DNA of 64,000 nucleotides from Actinomyces sp. ZJ308 (lineage in GTDB: Bacteria; Actinomycetota; Actinomycetes; Actinomycetales; Actinomycetaceae): assembly GCF_011752065.1 (NCBI RefSeq), contig NZ_JAAIJY010000009.1, positions 62,001-126,000 of the forward strand. The letters are read 5' to 3'. Both the position numbers and the translations under genes were made by a program. The stretch's first letter is position 1. The number at the start of each line of letters is the position of its first letter. Of the stretch, positions 53,423-61,979 are shown piece after piece. The notes under the pieces were generated by a model that saw nothing but the letters and a program-made list of their open reading frames with translations, was not told the origin of the DNA and made no database searches.

Positions 53423-53499
53423 TGGTAGCGGGGACAGGATTCGAACCTGCGACCTCCGGGTTATGAGCCCGGCGAGCTACCGAACTGCTCCACCCCGCG
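53423..53499 (-). tRNA. Initiator tRNA-fMet (anticodon CAT)
   Basis: Minus-strand cloverleaf of 77 bases with CCA encoded. The acceptor begins CGCGGGG and ends CCCCGCT, so base 1 (C) and base 72 (T) do not pair. The anticodon stem CCGGG/CCCGG has three G-C pairs next to loop CTCATAA. Both features mark the initiator rather than the elongator. Confidence 0.95.
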
Positions 53500-53546
53500 T
53501 CGGTGAGAACAACCTTAGGTGCCACCCCGCCTTCAAAGCAAACAGC

Positions 53547-53599
53547 GAGGGCGTGCCCTTGCTCACCGCCCGGTGAGGCGGGTCGCAGGGCACGCCCTC
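53547..53599 (-). terminator. Hairpin terminator after the UPF0182 gene
   Basis: GAGGGCGTGCCCT (53547-53559) pairs with 53587-53599, with a second hairpin CTCACC/GGTGAG inside the loop. It begins 21 bases after the stop at 53620. Confidence 0.75.
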
Positions 53600-53619
53600 A
53601 TGCGGCCGGTCGAGTGCGC

Positions 53620-56600
53620 TCAGCCCAGCTTCTGCTGCGCCGCGATGGCGCGGTTGACGGCGTCGTTGAGGCGCTTCTGCGCCTCGCCGTACGCCGCCCA
53701 GTCGCCCTTGCTCCTGGCCGTGTCCGAGTCGCTCATCGCGGTCTGGGCATCCGACAGGGCCTGGTTGAGCTCCGCCTTCGGGTCTCCTCCCGCGGCCGAT
53801 GGATCCGCGGACGAGGACGCCGGCGCGCTCGCCGAGGCCGTGGGCTCGGCGCTGGGGGCCGGTGAGGCCGCCGCTCCTCCGCCCGCCGTCGGGTCGTTGC
53901 CGTCGGTCGTCTCATTGGTGTCGTTGGCCGCGCCGGCATCCCCGTTGACGGCCTGCTCCCCCGTCGTCGCCCCGGAGTTGCCGCCGAAGACCTGGTCGAG
54001 CGCCTCCGAGAGTGTGTCCGCGAAGCCGACGTTGTCGCCGAAGGAGACGAGCACCTTGCGCAGCAGCGGATACTGCGTGCCCGAGGAGGACTGGACGTAG
54101 ACCGGCTGGACGTAGAGCAGACCGCCCCCCACCGGCAGCGTCAGCAGGTTTCCCTTGATGACCTGGGATCCCTGCTGGGAGAGCAGGTTGAGGGTGGTGG
54201 AGGCCGCCGGGTTGGAGTCGAAGATGTTCTGCACCTGGCCGGGCCCCGAGACGTTCGAGGACCGTGGCAGCTCCAGGAGTCTCAGCCTGCCGTAGCTCGC
54301 ACTGCGCTCGCCCTTCCTCCCGGTGCCGGGGGACGTCTCGGAGTCCACCGCGAGGAAGCCGGTGAGCACGTTGCGGTTGGTGTTACCGCCGATGATGTAG
54401 GCGCTGGACAGGGAGAAGCTCGCCTGGTCCTGACCCGGCATCTTGAGGGTCAGGTAGTAGGGGGCCTGCTGGTCCTGACCGGGCGTGGTCGGGTCGTCCG
54501 GGATCTTCCAGAAGTCACCACCGGAGTAGAACTCCGCGGCATCGTTGACGTGATAGCTCGCCATGATGGTGCGCTGCACGTTGAACAGGTCCTCCGGGTA
54601 GCGCATGTGCGCGATGAGGTCGGCGCTCATCTGGCTCATGGGCGTGACCGAGCCGGGGAAGACCTTCTCCCAGGCCTTGAGGATCGGATCCTTGTCATCC
54701 CACTGGTAGAGCTTGACCGATCCGTCATAGGCGTCGACGACGGCCTTGACGGAGTTGCGCACGTAGTTGGACTCCTCGGGCGCCCCGAGCAGCCCGCCCT
54801 GGCCGTCCGCGGTCGCCGTCGCCTGGGCCAGTGACTCGTGCTGGGCGTAGGGGTAGTTGTTGGTCGTGGTGTAGCCGTCGAGGATCCACATGACCCGCTT
54901 GGGCGTGGCCGGGTTGTCGTCGTGGTCGACGACGGCCGGGTAGGGACTCTTGTCCAGGGTCAGCCAGGGGGCCACCTTGGAGACGCGATCGGCCGGGTTG
55001 CGGTCGTAGAGGATCTGGGAGCCCTCACGCACCTCCTGGGAGAAGAGGATGTTGGGCTCCTGGAACTTGGCGGCGTAGAGCAGCCGGTTGAGCGGGTTGG
55101 ACACGCTCGGTCCGCCGTTGCCGGAGAAGGTGGTGTTGACCTGGCCGGTCTTGGACTCGTCGTCGGGGTAGTCCAGCTCGCGGGGCGAGCCGTTGTCCTT
55201 GCCGCCCACGATGGAGTACGACGGCGAGTACTGCCCGAAGTAGATCCGGGGCTCGTACTCGCCCAGGTCCCCCTTGGACGGGATGCCGCCCTCCCAGAAG
55301 GAGGGGTAGCCGCCGGAGGCGACCGTGTTGCCGTAGGCGTTCACGACGCCGTAGCCGTGGGTGTAGACCGTGTGCTCGTTGACCCAGGTCCGCTGTCCCT
55401 CGCCGAGGCCGGACAGGTTCAGCTCACGTACCGCGATCACCGTGTCCCGGCTGGTGGAGTCCACCTTGTAACGGTCAACGTTGAGACGGTTCGCGAAGGA
55501 GTAGTACTGCTTGTTCTGCTGGAGCTGCTGGAAGGTCGGTGAGACCAGGCCCGGATCGAGCAGACGGATCGAGGCGGTGGACTCGGCGTCCTGCTCCAGC
55601 TGACCGGCCGACGCCTCGGTCTTGGCGTCATAGCTGGTGGTCTCGACGTTCTCCAGACCGTAGGCGGCCTTGGTGGCGTCGATGTTGCGCTGGATGTACT
55701 GGGCCTCCTGGCGCTGGGCGTTGGGGTCGACGACGAACTTCTGGATCACCAGCGGATAGGCGGTCCCCACCACCAGGGAGGAGACGATCATGACGGCCAC
55801 ACCGATGATCGGCAGGCGCCAGGAGCTGGAGCGCACCGAGGCGATGAAGAGGATCGCCACGGCCAGCGCGATCGCGGCGAGGATCGCGCTGGCGGGGATG
55901 ACCGCGTTGACGTCGGTGTAGTTGGCGCCGTCGAACTTGGAGTTGGAGGCGTACAGGGCGCTGTAGCGACCCAGCCAGTAGCCCACCGCCCGGATGACGG
56001 CGTACAGGGCCAGGAAGACCGCCAGGTGGATGCGTGCCGCCTTGGTGAAGTGGGGTTTGCGCACCACCGAGATGCCGCCGTACAGGTAGTGGACGACGAC
56101 GGAGGCCACCCCGGAGAACAGCACGACGCCGGACAGGAAGGACACGAGCGTCAGCACGGCGGGCAGGATGAAGACGTAGAAGGAGATGTCGATCCCGAAC
56201 TGGGGGTCCTTGACGCCGAAGGACTGCGAGCTGAAGGCCAGGAGGACCTCGCGCCAGCTGGGCGCCAGCTCCCAGGCCGACCCGAACAGGGCCAGCACCG
56301 CGGGCACCGCCCAGGTCAGGCGGCGCCGCACGGGCTCAATGACCGTGCGGTAGGCCTCGAGGTTGCGGGTGGCCTCGTCGTCGGGCATCCCGATCTCCCG
56401 GGCCCGGTAGGCCCTGGTCATGGAGACGAAGACGGCCCCGAACATGACGACGAATCCCACCAGGAACAGGACGATGGCCGCGATCCACTGCGTCCACAGC
56501 ACACGGGCGTAGCCGATCTGGCTGAACCAGAGCACCTCGGTCCACACCTGGGACATGATGCCGATGATGACGGCGATCGCGGCGATGATCGAGATGGTCA

Positions 56601-56799
56601 GCGCCAAGGGTCCGGGACGACGACGCCCGGTCCTGCTGCGCGGCGTGCGGGGCGGGCGCGTCCCTCCCCGGCCCATACGTCCCAGCCCGAAGGGCCCGGT
56701 CCTGTCACCGGGTCTCCTCTGCCGGGACGAGCCGGAGGGCTTGCTCGAGGACTCCTCGGAGGACGAGTCCCGGGACTCGTCGTCGGGCGTGGTGCTCAC
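53620..56799 (-). CDS. UPF0182 family large membrane protein
   Basis: A 1059-residue protein typical of actinobacteria. A basic, Ser/Arg-rich cytoplasmic N-terminus of about 65 residues is followed by seven membrane helices (first LALTISIIAAIAVIIGIM). A large extracytoplasmic domain has WVNEHTVYTHGYGVVNAYGN, GDLGEYEPRIYFGQYSP and VMWILDGYTTTNNYPYAQ. An Ala/Pro/Ser-rich linker and a short helical C-terminus with LNDAVNRAIAAQQKLG complete it. The function is unknown. GTG 56799 with GGGAG is preferred; the ORF extends upstream without a ribosome site. Confidence 0.92.
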   Translation of the reverse strand: MSTTPDDESRDSSSEESSSKPSGSSRQRRPGDRTGPFGLGRMGRGGTRPPRTPRSRTGRRRPGPLALTISIIAAIAVIIGIMSQVWTEVLWFSQIGYARVLWTQWIAAIVLFLVGFVVMFGAVFVSMTRAYRAREIGMPDDEATRNLEAYRTVIEPVRRRLTWAVPAVLALFGSAWELAPSWREVLLAFSSQSFGVKDPQFGIDISFYVFILPAVLTLVSFLSGVVLFSGVASVVVHYLYGGISVVRKPHFTKAARIHLAVFLALYAVIRAVGYWLGRYSALYASNSKFDGANYTDVNAVIPASAILAAIALAVAILFIASVRSSSWRLPIIGVAVMIVSSLVVGTAYPLVIQKFVVDPNAQRQEAQYIQRNIDATKAAYGLENVETTSYDAKTEASAGQLEQDAESTASIRLLDPGLVSPTFQQLQQNKQYYSFANRLNVDRYKVDSTSRDTVIAVRELNLSGLGEGQRTWVNEHTVYTHGYGVVNAYGNTVASGGYPSFWEGGIPSKGDLGEYEPRIYFGQYSPSYSIVGGKDNGSPRELDYPDDESKTGQVNTTFSGNGGPSVSNPLNRLLYAAKFQEPNILFSQEVREGSQILYDRNPADRVSKVAPWLTLDKSPYPAVVDHDDNPATPKRVMWILDGYTTTNNYPYAQHESLAQATATADGQGGLLGAPEESNYVRNSVKAVVDAYDGSVKLYQWDDKDPILKAWEKVFPGSVTPMSQMSADLIAHMRYPEDLFNVQRTIMASYHVNDAAEFYSGGDFWKIPDDPTTPGQDQQAPYYLTLKMPGQDQASFSLSSAYIIGGNTNRNVLTGFLAVDSETSPGTGRKGERSASYGRLRLLELPRSSNVSGPGQVQNIFDSNPAASTTLNLLSQQGSQVIKGNLLTLPVGGGLLYVQPVYVQSSSGTQYPLLRKVLVSFGDNVGFADTLSEALDQVFGGNSGATTGEQAVNGDAGAANDTNETTDGNDPTAGGGAAASPAPSAEPTASASAPASSSADPSAAGGDPKAELNQALSDAQTAMSDSDTARSKGDWAAYGEAQKRLNDAVNRAIAAQQKLG

Positions 56800-57036
56800 G
56801 ATCCTGCTCCCTGTCTGACGTACGTGGTGGCGCGACCTCGCGCACGGCTGAGCGCGGCGCCATCGGCCGGAAGGGCCGCTCGGGTCATCGTCCCACACAC
56901 CACTGACACGCCCATAACCTTCTTCCGGTTGAGAAACCGTCCGGGGCTACCTCGACGCGAAGGCCGGGCGAGCCCTGCAGGCCGTGTCATTGGAGGTCGT
57001 TGGAGCCGACGGCACCACCGGTGAGACGATGGCGGG

Positions 57037-57630
57037 GTGAATGACGACATGCATGACGATGCCAGCACCCCGGACGCGGACCGGTCCGCCTCTCCTCGAG
57101 GCCGGGCCCTGGTCCGTGCGGTGACGGAGACGGAGGCCCACGTGGCGGCCTTCGGCTGGGACCAGCCGGTGCGCATCTTCGCCCTGGTGCGCACCGCCGA
57201 GGCCCTGGCGGCCGACCCTGAGGTCGCCGAGCTCCTGGAGGCCACCACCGTGGAGGAGGCCCGCACCGACCCCGAGCTGCTCATGGTGGTGGAGCAGGAG
57301 GGGCTGCCTGCCGCCGCGGACCTGGAGCACCTGCTGGCCCAGCTCGCCTGGCCCGAGTCCGTCGACGGCGCAGCAATCAGCGTCGAGCGCCTGGTCCTTC
57401 CCCCTGCGGCGCAGGAGGAGGCCGACGCCATCACCGACGCCGCCGAACGCCTCGCCTTCCTCCGGGCGCGCCCCGACGGCGAGGACATCCGCATGGTGGT
57501 GGGGGTCCTGCGCGGCGGGGAGTCCTGGTGCGCGCTGCGCTCACGCACCCATGACGACGACGCCTCGGTCTACCGGGGCGAGCGGCTGGTGCCCGGCCTG
57601 GTCGAGGCGCTGGCGTCAACCTTCCTGTAG
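57037..57630 (+). CDS. PPA1309 family protein
   Basis: A 197-residue acidic cytoplasmic protein of the actinobacterial PPA1309 family. It has ALVRAVTETEAHVAAFGWDQPVRIFALVRT near the N-terminus, LPPAAQEEADAI in the middle, and DGEDIRMVVGVLRGGESWCALR, then DDDASVYRGERLVPGLVEAL at the C-terminus. The biochemical role is unknown. The start is GTG 57037 with GGCGGG upstream. It lies between UPF0182 and the zincin-like gene, a recurring actinobacterial neighbourhood. Confidence 0.88.
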   Translation: MNDDMHDDASTPDADRSASPRGRALVRAVTETEAHVAAFGWDQPVRIFALVRTAEALAADPEVAELLEATTVEEARTDPELLMVVEQEGLPAAADLEHLLAQLAWPESVDGAAISVERLVLPPAAQEEADAITDAAERLAFLRARPDGEDIRMVVGVLRGGESWCALRSRTHDDDASVYRGERLVPGLVEALASTFL

Positions 57631-57661
57631 CAGCCGACGCCGCTCCTGGGCCCCGCCCGTC

Positions 57662-59263
57662 TCAGGACGTTGCCGGACCCTCCGAGTCCGAGCCGTCCGA
57701 GCCGTCCGAGCCGTCGGCCTCGTCAGACCGGTCACCGTCGGGCCGGTCGCGGTGGTCCGCCCCGTCGGAGGAGGCTGCGGACTCGCCGGGCTCCTGTGAG
57801 ACGTCGTCGGTGGAGTCGGCGGACCTGGAGGTCCTGTCCCCCAGCCCCTCGGGACTGTTCTCGTCCGCCTCCTTGGCGCCCTCGGCGTACCCGAGGGTGC
57901 CGTCCAGAAGGGAGGCCAGGTCGGCGTCGATCTCGGCGTCGATGTCCTGGGCCATGCGCCGCATGGTGAGGAAGTCCTTGGGGTTGGCGAGCTCGGAGGC
58001 CGTGGGCATGACGTCGGGGTGGTTCCAGAAGGCGTCGCGCTCGGCGTCACCGGCCTGGGCGCCCAGGTGCGCCCACAGCTCGGCGGCCTCACGGGCCCGG
58101 CGCGGGCGGAAGGTCAGGCCGATGAGGCGGGCGAAGACCTGCTCGGCGGCCCCGCCCTGGGCGCGGCGCCGGCGCATCATCTCAGCCAGCGCCATGAGGT
58201 GGGGCAGGTGGGGGGCGGCCGCGCGGGCGGTGACCACCTCGACCCAGCCCTCCACCAGGGCCAGCAGCGTCTCCAGGTCCTCGAGGGCCTCGCGCTGGGC
58301 CTGGGTCTCCTGGGGCGCGAACAGCCCGCTCTCGAGGGCCTCGCGCAGGGCGTCGGGGTCGTTGGGATCCACCTGGGCAACCGCCGACTCCAGGGTCTCG
58401 GTGTCGATGCGGATCTCGCGGGCGTAGGCGGCCACGGCCTGGAGCACCTGCCCGCGCAGCCAAGGCACGTGGGCGTAGAGGCGGGCGGTGGCGGCCTCGC
58501 GCACCGCCAGGAACATGCGGGCCTCGTCCTCGTCGACATCCAGGCCCTCGGCGAAGGCGGCCACGTTGGCGGGAACCAGCGCCGTGCCCGGCTCGCGGGT
58601 CAGGGGCAGGCCGGTGTCCGTGGCCCCCAGAACCTCCTTGGCGAGCTCACCGATGGCCTGGCCGATCTGGAGCCCGAAGGCGGTGCCCGCCATGGTGCGC
58701 ATGATGGATCCGAGCGCCCCCATCTGCTGGGCGGCCTGCTCCATCTCGGCCGGCATGGCACGGATCTGATTCTCCAGGGTGCGGGCCAGGGCGGTGGTGA
58801 CGGCCTCGGCCACAGGGGCGCACACGTCCTTCCACACCGGCAGGGTGCGCTCGACCCAGGTGCTGCGGCTCCAGGCCTCCCGCTGCCCGGGGGCGGGCAT
58901 GAGCTCGGTGGCGGTGTCGAGCCACAGGTCGGCCACCTGGAGGGCCTGGCGCGTGGAGTCGGCGACCGCGGCGGTCACCATGGGGTCGCCGTCGCCGCGC
59001 GCCTGCCTCAGAGCCAGGTCCTGCCCCATCTGCCAGTTGACCGGCTCGGCGGTGGAGGCGGAGAACATCTGCTGGAACTGGGCGCGCATGGCCAGCAGCT
59101 GGGCGGGGCTGAGCTGGGAGATGTCCCCCACGCCCGGCATCTGGGCGATGGAGCTGGGGTCCACCCCCGACGAACGCAGGGCTCCGACGGCGTCTGAGGC
59201 CATCTGCTCGCCGAACAGTGATGCGAGCATCTTCTCGAGCTCGTCGAAGGCGTCCTCGCTCAC
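57662..59263 (-). CDS. Zincin-like (PF10103-type) putative peptidase
   Basis: A 533-residue largely helical protein of the family annotated as zinc-dependent metalloprotease or putative hydrolase. It has ELEKMLASLFGEQMASDAV, EPVNWQMGQDLALRQA, FGLQIGQAIGELAKEVLG and LLALVEGWVEVVTARAA. The last corresponds in position to the EGHxxHV-like zinc motif of wider relatives, but the histidines are replaced by W and V, so enzymatic activity is doubtful. An acidic tail of about 60 residues closes it. GTG 59263 with AGAGGA is preferred to 59380. Confidence 0.82.
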   Translation of the reverse strand: MSEDAFDELEKMLASLFGEQMASDAVGALRSSGVDPSSIAQMPGVGDISQLSPAQLLAMRAQFQQMFSASTAEPVNWQMGQDLALRQARGDGDPMVTAAVADSTRQALQVADLWLDTATELMPAPGQREAWSRSTWVERTLPVWKDVCAPVAEAVTTALARTLENQIRAMPAEMEQAAQQMGALGSIMRTMAGTAFGLQIGQAIGELAKEVLGATDTGLPLTREPGTALVPANVAAFAEGLDVDEDEARMFLAVREAATARLYAHVPWLRGQVLQAVAAYAREIRIDTETLESAVAQVDPNDPDALREALESGLFAPQETQAQREALEDLETLLALVEGWVEVVTARAAAPHLPHLMALAEMMRRRRAQGGAAEQVFARLIGLTFRPRRAREAAELWAHLGAQAGDAERDAFWNHPDVMPTASELANPKDFLTMRRMAQDIDAEIDADLASLLDGTLGYAEGAKEADENSPEGLGDRTSRSADSTDDVSQEPGESAASSDGADHRDRPDGDRSDEADGSDGSDGSDSEGPATS

Positions 59264-59474
59264 GGGTTTCCTCTCGCCGGGTCGTCCTGGGACATCATTC
59301 TGGACATCGTCTGTAACGGCCTTATGGTCGCACCCATTCCTGTGCGGGTGCCATGTTCCGTTCGCCGACGGCGTGCCCACCGCCGTCCCGATACGACTTC
59401 GGTCGAGGCCGTGTCGTCATTGTGTCGACTTCGTGCCAGGTTCGTATCGATAACTGTCCGTCTTCCCCAGGAAG

Positions 59475-60749
59475 ATGTCGCATGATGAGCGCGTGACGCA
59501 CCCAGACCAGCACGACGCCGCCGACGCGACGGACTCAGTCGGTTCCGACATCCCCCAGCCGGCCCAGGCGGAAAACGAGGACCAGCGCGACCAGCCCGGC
59601 CGGACCGGGCAGGCCGGGCAGGCCGAGCAGACGGAGAAGCCGGACACGGAGCCCTCCCGGGAGGAACGCCGTCGGCGCAGGCTGCGGCGATCCGCGGCCG
59701 CCGGGACGTTCGTCCTCGTTGTCGTCTTGATCGTTGCCGTCTTCACCGTGCCGGTCAACGCGGTCATCGAGGCCCCCGGCCCGACCTGGAACGTGCTGGA
59801 CAACGGTTCGTCGTCGGACCAGGACGTCCTGAAGGTCTCAGGCACCGAGACCTATCCGACCGAGGGGGCCCTGCGGATGACGACCGTCTCGGTCTCGGGC
59901 TGCCCCGGCTACCCGGTGACGACCGCCGACCTCATCGGCGCCTGGTTCTCGGCGGACAAGCGGATCGTGGACCGTAACGAGGTGTGCCCCCAGGACCAGA
60001 GCGCCGAGCAGGTCGAGGAGACCGGCAAGGCCCAGATGACCGCCTCCCAGGACTCGGCCGTCATCGCCGCCCTCATCGAGACCGGTATGGCCGGGGCCAT
60101 GCACCTGACCGTCACCGAGGTGACCGAGCAGCAGACCTCGACCGAGATCCAGGCCGAGGACGTCCTGGAGACCATCACGCCCGAAGGCGGCCAGACGACC
60201 ACGATCACCTCCTTCTCCCAGCTGCGCGAGCTGATGACCACGATCCCCGAGGGCACCCGGGTCACGCTCGGTGTGCGCCGCGGTGAGCAGCAGGTGGCCG
60301 CAGCGCTGACCACGGTCGCCCCCCAGGAGGGGACGACCGGGTCCCTGCTGGGGCTGAGCCTCAAGATCTCGGTGGACAGCCCGGTGGAGGCCACCTTCGG
60401 ACTCTCCGACGTCGGCGGGCCCAGCGCCGGGATGATGTTCGCCCTGGGGGTCGTCGACGAGATCACCCCCGGCTCCCTGACCGGCGGCAAGGACATCTCC
60501 GGGACCGGGACGATCAACATGGACGGTCAGGTCGGCCCCATCGGGGGCATCCAGCAGAAGATGGCCGGGGCCCGCAACTCCGGCTCGAGGTTCTTCCTGG
60601 CGCCGGCGAGCAACTGCGATGAGGTCAAGGACCACGAGCCCGAGGGGATGCAGGTCTTCGCCGTGAGCACCCTGCACGAGGCCGTCGCCGCCACTGAGGC
60701 GATCGCGTCGGGCAACACCTCCGGCCTGGCGACCTGCTCCGCCCAGTGA
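59475..60749 (+). CDS. Lon-like PDZ serine protease (S16, YlbL type)
   Basis: A 424-residue membrane-anchored protein. An acidic N-terminus of about 65 residues is followed by one helix (FVLVVVLIVAVFTVPV, about 75-92), a PDZ-like domain (about 215-275), and a Lon protease domain. Catalytic Ser is in GGPSAGMMFALG and catalytic Lys in GGIQQKMAGA. The protease domain faces the outside. It is divergent from the zincin-like gene. ATG 59475 follows GGAAG; a GTG at 59493 is an alternative. Confidence 0.9.
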   Translation: MSHDERVTHPDQHDAADATDSVGSDIPQPAQAENEDQRDQPGRTGQAGQAEQTEKPDTEPSREERRRRRLRRSAAAGTFVLVVVLIVAVFTVPVNAVIEAPGPTWNVLDNGSSSDQDVLKVSGTETYPTEGALRMTTVSVSGCPGYPVTTADLIGAWFSADKRIVDRNEVCPQDQSAEQVEETGKAQMTASQDSAVIAALIETGMAGAMHLTVTEVTEQQTSTEIQAEDVLETITPEGGQTTTITSFSQLRELMTTIPEGTRVTLGVRRGEQQVAAALTTVAPQEGTTGSLLGLSLKISVDSPVEATFGLSDVGGPSAGMMFALGVVDEITPGSLTGGKDISGTGTINMDGQVGPIGGIQQKMAGARNSGSRFFLAPASNCDEVKDHEPEGMQVFAVSTLHEAVAATEAIASGNTSGLATCSAQ

Positions 60750-60922
60750 CCACCGGGCGGCCGGAGCCCGGCCCGCGAGAGTTATCCACAGGCTCGTGAT
60801 CGCCTCTGGCCGCCCGGGCCGACTCGTGCCACTGTCGGCTCAGGTCCTGGCGCCGTTGCCAGGGTTGTCAGGACGAGGGGTCCCGGCGTCCCCTCGCCGA
60901 CACCGGACTTGAGGAGGCACGA

Positions 60923-61927
60923 ATGCGTATTCGCGGCGGGTGCGCCATCCTGTGGCGCCAGCAGGGCGTCAGCCAGATCGGCACGAGCCCGGGGCGACGC
61001 ACCATCGTCAGTGACCTGAGTCTGGCCGAGCAGCGGCTGCTCGACGAGCTCGCGCGCTCCCTGGAGGCCGGTGGCGTCTACCGGGCCGCCCGGCGCAGCC
61101 GGGTGCCGGTGACGCGGGCGCGGCAGATCGTCGAGGACCTGGAGCGCCGGGGCGCCCTGGTCTCCTCCGCGACCAGCGAGCTCGGCGGGGCCGACGGCGT
61201 CTACTGGGACCGGCTGGGTGTCGACGCCAGGGGCCGTGGTGCAGCCCTCGCCCAGGCGGTGCTGGCGGTCCACGGCGTCAGCGCCCTGGCGCAGGAGACC
61301 GCCCTGTGGCTGGCGGAGGCCGGGGTGGGCACGATCCTGTCCACCCGCTCCCCCGAGGACGGCGGCCTGGAGCCGCTGCTGGCGGCGCACTTTCCCGCCT
61401 TGAGGACGCGGGCGCCGTTGCGTACCCGCCCCGATGTCATGGTCACGGTGGACGCGCACGTGGTGGAGCCGCTGCTGGCCCGCAGGCTCGCCCAGGAGGA
61501 TGTTGTCCATCTGCCGGTCGTCGTCGGTGAGTCCGGGGTGCGGATCGGCCCGGTCCTGGGTGACGGCGGTCCGTGCTCGACCTGCCTGAACCTGTGGGAG
61601 CGGGACGCGGACCCGTGCTGGCCGGCGCTGGCCACGCAGATGCGCACCCTGCCCATGCCCGACGTCGAGCACCTGGTCCTGCATGAGGCGGCAGCACTGA
61701 CGGCTCGTGCCGTCATCGACACGCTCCTGGGACGGGCAGGCGCCGTCGACAATGCGACCGACGCTGCCGGCCGCGCTGCTGCGGACCGTCCTGAGCATGA
61801 CGGAGACCCGGTGGGGAGCCCCGCCTTCTGGTGGGGCACGCACTCGGTTGAGGTCACCGGCCAGGAGCCCCTGGGGCGGCCGCGGTCCTGGGAGCGCCAC
61901 CCCGAGTGCCTGTGCTCGCAGCTGTAA
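60923..61927 (+). CDS. Orphan cyclodehydratase / ThiF-like protein
   Basis: A 334-residue protein of the group annotated as bacteriocin-biosynthesis cyclodehydratase or TOMM leader-binding protein. An N-terminal wHTH-like part with LLDELARSLEAGGVYRAARR precedes a degenerate E1/ThiF-like fold (LAEAGVGTILSTRSPEDGG). GPCSTCLNLWERDADPCWP and the C-terminal HPECLCSQL give the CxxC and CxC pair of the family's zinc site. No YcaO partner, precursor peptide or dehydrogenase is nearby. The gene is a stable neighbour of uvrD2 in actinobacteria, so a role apart from natural products is likely. The ATG has GGAGG. Confidence 0.75.
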   Translation: MRIRGGCAILWRQQGVSQIGTSPGRRTIVSDLSLAEQRLLDELARSLEAGGVYRAARRSRVPVTRARQIVEDLERRGALVSSATSELGGADGVYWDRLGVDARGRGAALAQAVLAVHGVSALAQETALWLAEAGVGTILSTRSPEDGGLEPLLAAHFPALRTRAPLRTRPDVMVTVDAHVVEPLLARRLAQEDVVHLPVVVGESGVRIGPVLGDGGPCSTCLNLWERDADPCWPALATQMRTLPMPDVEHLVLHEAAALTARAVIDTLLGRAGAVDNATDAAGRAAADRPEHDGDPVGSPAFWWGTHSVEVTGQEPLGRPRSWERHPECLCSQL

Positions 61928-61979
61928 GCCTCTGTAAGCGCCGTCGGGCCGCCGGCGCGTGCGACGCGTAGCGCGCCGT

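Noticed and set aside
41221-60790. TTATCCACA-type DnaA boxes at about 41226 (reverse) and 60781
   Set aside because: They are isolated single boxes 19 kb apart with no cluster, dnaA, dnaN or AT-rich unwinding region, so this is not an origin.
60923-61927. Start of a thiazole/oxazole natural-product cluster
   Set aside because: No YcaO, dehydrogenase, precursor peptide or transporter is present nearby.
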